Part shown: positions 56,895 through 64,000 of the stretch, one piece after another
Layout of the letters: each line of letters opens with the position of its first letter
Numbering within the stretch: the stretch's first letter is position 1
Assembly (NCBI RefSeq): GCF_033473495.1
Contig: NC_088939.1
Coordinates: 1,116,001-1,180,000 of the forward strand
DNA length: 64,000 nt
From: Cercospora beticola
Lineage: Eukaryota; Ascomycota; Dothideomycetes; Mycosphaerellales; Mycosphaerellaceae
Direction: 5' to 3'
Notes under the pieces: generated by a model
Told to the model about the DNA's origin: nothing
What the model saw: the letters and a program-made list of their open reading frames with translations, nothing else
The model's database searches: none
Translations under genes and position numbers: made by a program

Positions 56895-59704
56895 TCAATT
56901 ACCAAATAAACCCTTGATCATCCCAGAAACTCCGCCTCCCGACTGCTGTCCATACTGGTCCTGCTGATGCCCGCTACTAGCCGGGTCACTGCTATACCCG
57001 CGACGCTGACTGTATAGATGGGTCGGTGACACTTGAGTCCTCGGAAATTTACTGCTTCCACTGGCCCCATTCTGCTTGGATTTCTCCACTGTAGCATTTT
57101 GTATATCTTCCAGCTGCTGTGCGACTTTCTTCAAATTCGGGCCCGTCAACTCCAACGAATAGAGTTGTTGGATCAAGCTTTTGATTCCCTGTTGGTCCAG
57201 AAGTACATGTTGTTTGCCAGCTTGGACGTACTGCGTGAGCGTACTGATCTCTTCCAGGTGCTGTCTTCGATCCGCACAAAGGTCTCTAAGTCGCTTGTCG
57301 GAGCCACCGGCTTGGACTTTGTTCTTTTCCTGCTTGGATATAAGCAACATTCTCGTTGTATGACAGTCGGGAGGCGAGAACTTACCTCTTCTATTAGGTG
57401 GTCCAGATATGCCAGCTTAGAATCATTCCAAGGTTTAATCGAACTTCGCTTCAGAAAGACGGCAAATTGACCAGCCGCTTTCTGAATATATGCTCGCTCC
57501 ATTTCCCATTTCCTGATGAGCTCTTGACGCCTTCTCAACGCTAAATGCATGATTTCATATGCGGACCTGGCCTCTTTTATTCTTAGCGCAACTGCTTCAT
57601 CTTTCACTTGAACTGTCTTTTCGACGGGCTCCCACATGATATGCAGGTGGAGTTGCCATGAGTGCCCGCAGACCTTGCATCTGTCGGGTCCATGCCTTCT
57701 GAATGCATGGCAGTGCATGAGAGCTTCGCAAGGAAATTGGTCTACTTCGACATTTTCCAGGTAACATGGATCATGGCACCTGGCTATCAAAGAGATCAGT
57801 GGATTGAAGGGCCGCAGCTGAAGTATCATGCATACTCTTGTAATGTCTCTCGCCGTCCTTAAATTCGACACATTTTGCGCTTGAGCAGACAGTCCGAGGC
57901 ATATCCAAAGCCTTGATCTCATATACAACTTTGCTCAAGTGCAAGGCGGTTGACAGGGCTTGGCCTTTTGCCAGCGCATCGGTAAGCTCACGTTGTTCGT
58001 CCTTCTGTAGGGCGATGTTGTTGTTGATGTTCTACGAAACTCAGTTCAGCTCAAACATATCACATTTATCATGCCCACCTGTGTGATATCCGCCATGGGG
58101 ATGGTCAAGACTCGCACCAACTCTCTTGTTGTATACAGGTCCCATGTCTCGGAGACTTGATGTGGCTTCGTGTTCCGTGGCGTGAAATGCTCGAGCATTC
58201 GATATGTCTCAGCAGCGGACTTCTCCCGGCTGAGTCGGTAGTCTCGAATGTCACCCATGTCATGTATATTGATATTGTTGTTGTGAGCAGCCAGACATCG
58301 GAAGCTTTCACTGTCAAAACAGTAGGTAATGTTGCGGTCAAGGTGGATCCCTACTGTCTTGTCCGAGTCCAACATACTCTGTAGGGTAGCATATGTCTCA
58401 CCAGGCCGGAAGGATGTGTTCCTCGCATTGGTGAATCCGAACACGATATTCTTTGCTGCGTCTCGATGCAGGTGTGTCAACAGCTCCTTCAGACAGAATG
58501 TAAACATGATTCCCAGTCGCGCATTATTAGGTTTCAGGAGAATCAGTATGCCATGCAAAACATCCACTGACTTCAGGCTGCCCAAGATATTGTCCATGTT
58601 CCTCTTATCATGTGTGGCTCCTCGAGTATCACCTATACCTGGGGTGTCGATGAGCCGAATCTGAGTGTTGTTAACTCTCATGATATAATGCTTCGTGGAT
58701 TGGGTGGCTGACTGGCCCTGGGTGCCATCACGTTCGTCTTGAAGTGCCTTATCGATGAATTCGCCAGAGTTCGGTGAGACATGAATCGTCCTAGAGACAT
58801 AGTCGTCGCCAACAAGACTCTGCCTAGGCATAGTGAAATTTGTCAGCGTGAATGCTTGATAGCACGAGTATATTGGGCAGCCTCACCAGGTGAACGAGCT
58901 CGGTATAACGCATTGGAGGTCCCTGGTCCTCAATGCATCATCCAGCGAGCCATAGTAGATGTAGTTTGCAAATGCGTTGATGAATGTCGATTTCCCGACA
59001 CCTGTCTCCCCTAGTACAAGTATGTTGAGCTCTGGAATGCCATCAAACTGAGGTCTGTGCACTCCCATCGGAATTTGTGCTTGCGAGTTCGTCTGGTACA
59101 TAGGAGCTTGACCTTCGAGAGCTATCGAGGCCATCCTCTCGGTGATACCATGAGGAGCTCCTGCGGCCTCATGATTCCTAGGCTCTGGGAGTTGTGCCGC
59201 GGTAATTTGGTATTTCGCTCTGGTACCATCATCGCCTGTGTAGGTGGGTATAGATCTATTGTAGGTCTGTGATGCAATTTGCGCTTTGTGGCCCATGTTC
59301 ATATAAGCATACCTTCCTTGCCAGTTCCCTTCCGCAGCGTTTTGGTACGTGTCTTGCGCTTGATACGCATAGCTCTGGCCTTGGGCATCTACACCGCCTG
59401 GCTGTAACTGCTCGTAATAATGGTGATTCTGATATGCATTTTGAGACTCGTCACCATTGCAAGGCTGTAGAGACCCGGCCGGCGGTGATCGCGGCAGCAG
59501 CGGTGGAGATAAAAGTGGCAATGGCGGCTGAGCAGGACTCGCAGACAATGGCATGTATGTGGCGTAGGTATTACTGGTGCTCGAATTTCTTGGAATCAAT
59601 CTGTTCGATGCTTGCTGATAAGGGTTCTGCGCTTGGACCATCTGCTGAGTTGGCCGGGAAGAGGCTGTGAATGTCGCCCACTGTAAGAACCTGTCGTGGT
59701 CCAT
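56895..59704 (-). CDS. AIG1/GIMAP-like GTPase with cysteine-rich C-terminal half
   Basis: Five exons (58887-59704, 58079-58823, 57836-58031, 57386-57783, 56895-57329; introns 63, 47, 52 and 56 bp) give 863 aa. The frame continues at each join. Residues 1-225 are Gln/Tyr/Pro/Ala-rich and disordered. The GTPase domain follows: LNILVLGETGVGKSTFINA (P-loop K238), a Thr-containing switch, IRLIDTPGIGDTRG (D332), and a G4 site reading GFTNARNTSF rather than N/TKxD. Residues 522-640 hold a Cys/His cluster: C570, C575, the TRCHDPCYL block (C589, C593), and CKVCGH at 622-627. A coiled-coil region and a Gly/Gln-rich tail ending GMIKGLFGN follow. I recall this layout as the AIG1-type G domain plus DUF8206 family, often expanded in fungi. 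The function is unknown. Confidence 0.8.
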
Positions 59705-60878
59705 TGATGTGAGGGGGCCGGTCTTGAGTTATACAGAGCAATATTCTGCAGATATTGTCTTTGAGGCCTTGCCAATTTCAAGGCGCGAGGCAGGCTGCTT
59801 ATCTTCTGCACAAGAGCAGCGAGATCCTATGCTCATCGAGCCCTCCCCCTTCGCTACACATGTTGGTGCCAGCTCATACTGCCAGCCTTTGAAAGCAAGC
59901 ACCACGGGTAATGGAGACCGTGGCCGATCATGGGCGAAGCAGCGCCTTCGTCGGAGGAAGGACAAGGCTGTGAGGATCTATGCTGCAGTCGGGCGTTATG
60001 TATATATACTTCCAAGGTTGGGAGCCGAATCCATCATTAGTGGTCTCGTTTGCGAGAATGTCGCTGCCCATCCAGGGGTGATTGGCAGTCGCTTCTGCGA
60101 AGCTGAGACCAGTCAGTCAGCCTATTCGTTACCAGACGATTTAGATTGTCCGGCCTCCTTCCTGAGAGGTGCCACGCAGTATTTCGCGTGAAGTACTATG
60201 CCTTTGTGTCCTGTTGCTTCATGCAATGCGGCGTTCAGTCGACAGCGCAGCCCAAACATACGATAGGCAGATGGAAGCCATAAACGGTGAGATTTGATCA
60301 CTGCAAGGCTATGCAAATATTTCTAGCTTGCTGTGACAACTCGTGCCGGGCTACCTTACGCTCGGTCGCGATCATTGCGAAGCTGGCAGATACCTGGACA
60401 GCGCGAAGATCTGCCTCGTCTCGGCAACGAGCTCTAGCAGAACATTGCGTCGCTCCGGTGAGAGGTTCTCAGGAAGGCTCATAGACCATTAAAACCACGC
60501 GAAAGTCCCGGCTTCAGGCGACCTCAACATGAATGTGTTGGAAGTTGGTGGAGTTGAAGTGTAACGTTAGAGTGCCTCAGTTCTTCCGCTGCAGGAGGCC
60601 AAGAGTCCCAGCAAATGTTGGCTTATGTCAGCACCAGTCTCTCCAGGTCCATCGGAGATCCTTGTCCCACCCCGTATCAACGTTGTATCATCATTCGTTG
60701 AGATACTTCTTTGAGCAATCTGTCGAATGGCATTGCAATTGTGCATTTTCTTTCCGAATTGCTGCCGAGTCAGTCGAGAAGAGCAAAACAGGGATGCAAC
60801 TGTTGTTACAATGGCAAGGGCGTTAAGAACCAGTGCTTTTAAAGGTACGTAAGTAGTATCATTACACTTCCAACAAGA
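59705..60878. other. intergenic region with GTPase promoter
   Basis: About 1.2 kb. A GTATATATAC palindrome at 60000-60009 lies about 300 bp upstream of the GTPase start and could serve as its TATA element. No gene seen. Confidence 0.4.
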
Positions 60879-62580
60879 TCATGCTCTCTTCCGTGCTAGA
60901 TGCGTATTTCTCTTCTCTCTTCTCAAAACTCTTGGTTTACCCCCAATGAAGATATAACAAAGTATACTTGTGATCAAGCATACTGCGGCCAGGACGATGT
61001 TCATGTTGCCATAGCCAATCGCCTGTTTGAGCTCGCCAGCTAGTTCAGGTCCGACAGTCAAGCCAAACGAGAACACCATATTGCTCATGCCATAGAGCTG
61101 AGCATAAGGTCCCTTCTCGCCAAAGTAATCCGGGTTGACCTCGTAGTACTTCTGTACAATCGCGCCAGCTTCAACGATACTTGGCGCTCCAATTCCAGCA
61201 AGACCGATGCCACAAAGTCCAAGAAGCACAGCGTACACGATGATCTGATCTGTTCCTCCCTCATGAGGAATGCGCAGACACACCAAGACTGGGACAAGGA
61301 AGGCATAGCTGAGCACTGCGACGGGTTTGGTACCGAACCGGTCGACGCACCACCCAAAGACTGGCCCGAGAAGGAAGTCAAAGACGCCCAATGGAATGAA
61401 GAGTAGGCCGGAGCGTAGTGAAGTGAAGCCGAACAATTGTTTCGCTACAGTAGGGATCGTGCTGTCGAAAGAGCCAAGAAGTACAGCCTGGATCATAGCG
61501 ACCAGAAGCGCGGTCAGGAGCATCGGATCGGACAAGCAGGGCAGAATTGGAATCCACTGTACAAGCTTTGGGTACTCCTCGCGAGGCTTTAGTCTGTAGT
61601 AAGTCTCGTCTGGATGTTTGCCGCCAAGAAGTGGTTGCTCCTCATCGTTGGTTTCGCCATTGGGTTGGGCTTCGGTATCTTGCGACTGCTCGTTCCTCTG
61701 ACCATTTGCGCGAGTGGTGTTTAAGTCACTGACTGTACTTGGGTCATCCGCGTAGTACTTGTTCGCAATCTTCTTCTCAATCACCAGGAGTCGCATGATG
61801 AAGTCCACGGCGAGAATGGAGGCACCAAGGGCAAAGACTCCCTTGATACCTGTCTTCTCGTAAAGCACGCCACCCAAGATCGGGGCAGCAAGAGCTCCGA
61901 CTGCAATGAAGCTGAAAATCTGCTCTGGGCGTTAGTTTATGCCTTCGAGCACTCTTCAATACGCTTACCGAACCAATCGTCTTGCCCAAATTCTCTGGAC
62001 CAACAGTCTCTAAGCACAACGCCAGGCCAATGGTCCAGACAAACCCAGCACTGATGCCTTGTAGAATTCTGGCGAGCACCAAAACAGGTACTGTAGTGCC
62101 CAAGAACAACAGTACAGTAGACGCGAGAAGTGACAACAGACCGAAGAGGAATGGAGCTTGTCGTGTAGCCACTTTGTCTGCAAGGATTCCAGCAACAGGC
62201 GAGAAGCATACGCTAGCAGCTGCATAAGCTGCCAGGAGTCCAGAAGTGAGGCTTTGAATCTGTTCTTCTGGTACGCCGACTCGATCCTCGAGCATGAACG
62301 GCAGGACTGGCACAATCAAGCCATAGAGAAACAGATCCGTGAAGAGACCAATGGCCACCGTGGCGATGATAAAAAACGTGTTCGAGCGCCATTTCAATCC
62401 TGCAGGTAGCACGGAGTAGTTCTGATAGCCCGGGATCTGCAAAGTATTGAGCAATTTCGCGATTCCCGACGCGTCTTTTGTCATGGTTGGCTGCTCAAAG
62501 TCTGGAGGAGTTGCCGGCTTGGGTCGAGTGTAGTACGAGAGGCGAGTATACCAGCCGTGAGGAAGAGCTTGATCGGACAT
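60879..62580 (-). CDS. MFS transporter, DHA1/vesicular-amine-transporter-like
   Basis: Two exons (61969-62580 and 60879-61919; 49-bp intron) give 550 aa. The join reads GKTIGSIFSFIAVGAL. After a ~65-residue cytosolic N-terminus come TM1 (IIATVAIGLFTDLFLYGLIV), a VPVLPFML block, VAGILADKVATRQ (motif A-like loop between TM2 and TM3), ARILQGISAGFVWTIGLALC (motif C region) and a charged central loop (about 245-320). The second six-TM half includes GPVFGWCVDRFGTKP. This layout matches fungal exporters of the DHA1/VAT-like group. Drug, polyamine or metabolite:H+ antiport at the plasma or vacuolar membrane is expected. The substrate is not visible. It is divergent from the U1A gene. Confidence 0.9.
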
Positions 62581-63023
62581 GAAGAGCTACAAGTCAGCGA
62601 CAGAGAGTGCCATGATGCTGAAGAGCGTGAGATGAGAGGAAGAGAGAGTGTGGACTCTTCAAAGACATCACGTCACCATCTGCAGGAACGATTGCTAACG
62701 GGAACTCCGATTTGAGTTTCTGGGGACACGCGGATGCGAATTTGATGCTCCTTGTTGGTCCAACTTCACAGAACGTAGAGGTCTCCAAGACGGCGTTGAG
62801 ATTTTTCTCACCGGGAGCACAAGACGAGGTGCTGCTGATGGAGTGAGGTGGAAAGCAGGAAGTGCAGGCGAACAAGATCGAATAGTGGCGCCTGGCCCAT
62901 GCTGAGCGGAGATCAGTCCGCTCCGTCGTTCTTCCCCGACTTCACAGCTGCACTTCCTGCTCCACAACATCACATTGCTCGAATTCTATCAAGCAGATAT
63001 TACGACACATTTTCACTGTCGCA
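62581..63023. promoter_or_regulatory. divergent promoter between MFS and U1A-type genes
   Basis: A 443-bp spacer between two divergent starts. No separate gene. It must hold both promoters unless they lie in leaders. Confidence 0.5.
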
Positions 63024-63859
63024 ATGGCAGACGCAGTCACACCCAACGCAACGTTCGTACATTGCACATCGTACGAACTGCGCAAGGTGTGAGTAGAAAC
63101 TAACGACGCGTGTAGTGTCTATGTCCGCAACTTGGACGAGAAGGTCAAGATTCCCGCTCTGACCTCGGCGCTGAAGGAAGTCTTCAGTGAGTGCGGGACT
63201 GTCGTCGATGTCATCGCAAAGAGCAGCGTAAAGCGCAAAGGGCAGGCATTCGTTGTGTTTGAGGACGTCTCCGAGGCGCAAGATGCAGTGGAAATTCTAC
63301 AAGGCTTCGATCTCTTGGGCCGACCAATGGAGCTCGCATTCGCGAAGACGAAGAGTGATTGGACTGTCTTGAAGGAAGGAGGCGAGGCTGCACTCGAGCA
63401 GCACAAGAAACACCGTCTGGCGGAGAAAGGTGAGTGGGAAACATACACGCACGGAGGTGGTGGAACATGGACTGACATGGTACAACAGAGCGCAAGCAAG
63501 CTGCCGAAGCAGCTGCTGCCGCCGCGAAGCCTGCGAAACGCGCTGCCGACCCATCGTCTCTCGCCGAGCGTCCCGCGAAGGCCACGAAAGCGACTGGCGC
63601 CGCTGCAATGGCAGACGAATACTTGCCGCCCAACAAGATCCTCATCTTGCGCGAGCTTCCAGAAGACTACACGAAGGAGGCACTCACTGCGGTGTTCCAG
63701 CGGTATCCTGGCTTCAAGGAAGTGCGTATGGTGCCTGGGCGTAAGGGCCTGGCTTTTGCAGAGTACACTGAGGAGAGCGAGGCGATTACTGCCAAGGAGG
63801 CAATGAATGGGGCGAACTTGGGAGATAAGACTATCAGGGTCACTTTCCAGAGACAGTAG
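63024..63859 (+). CDS. U1A/U2B''-type snRNP protein with two RRMs
   Basis: Three exons (63024-63052, 63116-63429, 63489-63859; introns 63 and 59 bp) give 237 aa beginning MADAVTPNATVYVRNLDEKV. Exon 1 has only 29 nt and its donor is the weak GTTCGT; the branch site CTAAC is normal. RRM1 (~9-90): RNP2 is VYVRNL, RNP1 is KGQAFVVF. A basic Ala/Lys linker follows, with AERPAKATKATG. RRM2 (~155-237): RNP2 is ILILREL, RNP1 is KGLAFAEY, ending IRVTFQRQ. Length and RRM spacing match U1A/U2B'' (yeast Mud1 or Msl1). The family binds U1 or U2 snRNA stem-loops in the spliceosome. Which of the two functions applies is not decided by sequence. Confidence 0.92.
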
Positions 63860-64000
63860 AATAGGCACAGTAAAAGCAACGATCTACAAATTCCTCACGC
63901 CCAGGTTCAGCGTGCTCATTGGCGCAAGTTGATCAAACTGTCGCAGGTGCGCGGCTTCACTTTCAACGGCCAGCTATGCCTTTGCGCGACTGATCACTGA

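Noticed and set aside
63078..63115. Alternative first-intron donor (GTGAGT) in the U1A-type gene
   Set aside because: It would leave an intron of about 27 nt, too short to splice, and would insert unrelated residues before the VYVRNL strand.
1..64000. tRNA, rRNA, CRISPR array, transposon ends or a biosynthetic gene cluster
   Set aside because: I scanned the intergenic regions for T-loop-like GTTCGAATCC patterns, regular repeats, terminal inverted repeats and clustered backbone/tailoring enzymes, and saw none that hold up. A tRNAscan or repeat search could still find cases I missed.

Overview
The window looks like nuclear DNA of a filamentous ascomycete (Pezizomycotina). Its short introns (45-128 bp, often with a CTAAC-type branch site), its gene families and the style of its proteins point most to Dothideomycetes, probably a Mycosphaerella-type fungus. 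That lineage call is inference. It is a single-gene eukaryotic layout with no operons. I recognise 17 convincing protein-coding genes and one weaker small candidate. I see no tRNA or rRNA gene, no CRISPR array and no intact transposon. Many longer open frames are antisense or out-of-frame shadows of real exons. Exon boundaries below were worked out by hand from splice sites and reading-frame continuity.

Left part (1-12.3 kb): a cysteine-synthase-like PLP enzyme fused to a rhodanese domain (+) converges on a GAF-containing hybrid histidine kinase (-). A DDB1-like WD-propeller protein (-) follows. It is divergent, across 308 bp, from the RNA polymerase III subunit Rpc37/RPC5 (+), whose first exon is only 7 nt long.

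Middle (12.3-37.5 kb): a Ser-rich hypothetical protein (+), a Csc1/OSCA-type channel (-), a large protein with an XPF-nuclease-like C-terminus (DUF7102-type, -), the mitochondrial RNA polymerase Rpo41 (+), and a protein with two identical-spacing six-cysteine zinc modules (+). A gene-poor 4.7 kb stretch follows.

Right part (37.5-64 kb): an SPX-ankyrin-GDPD glycerophosphodiesterase (Gde1-type, +), an AT-hook nuclear protein (-) with a possible small divergent gene, a GNAT acetyltransferase (+), a Dal5-family anion transporter (-), the Golgi IPC-synthase subunit Kei1 (-), a five-exon AIG1/GIMAP-like GTPase with a cysteine-rich C-terminal half (-), a DHA1-type MFS exporter (-) and the U1A/U2B''-type splicing protein (+).

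Most genes are unlinked housekeeping functions: transcription in nucleus and mitochondrion, splicing, phosphate and sphingolipid metabolism, signalling and transport. I find no metabolic gene cluster. The least understood loci are the XPF-like/DUF7102 protein (21.8-25.2 kb), the twin zinc-module protein (31.7-32.9 kb) and the AIG1-like GTPase (56.9-59.7 kb).
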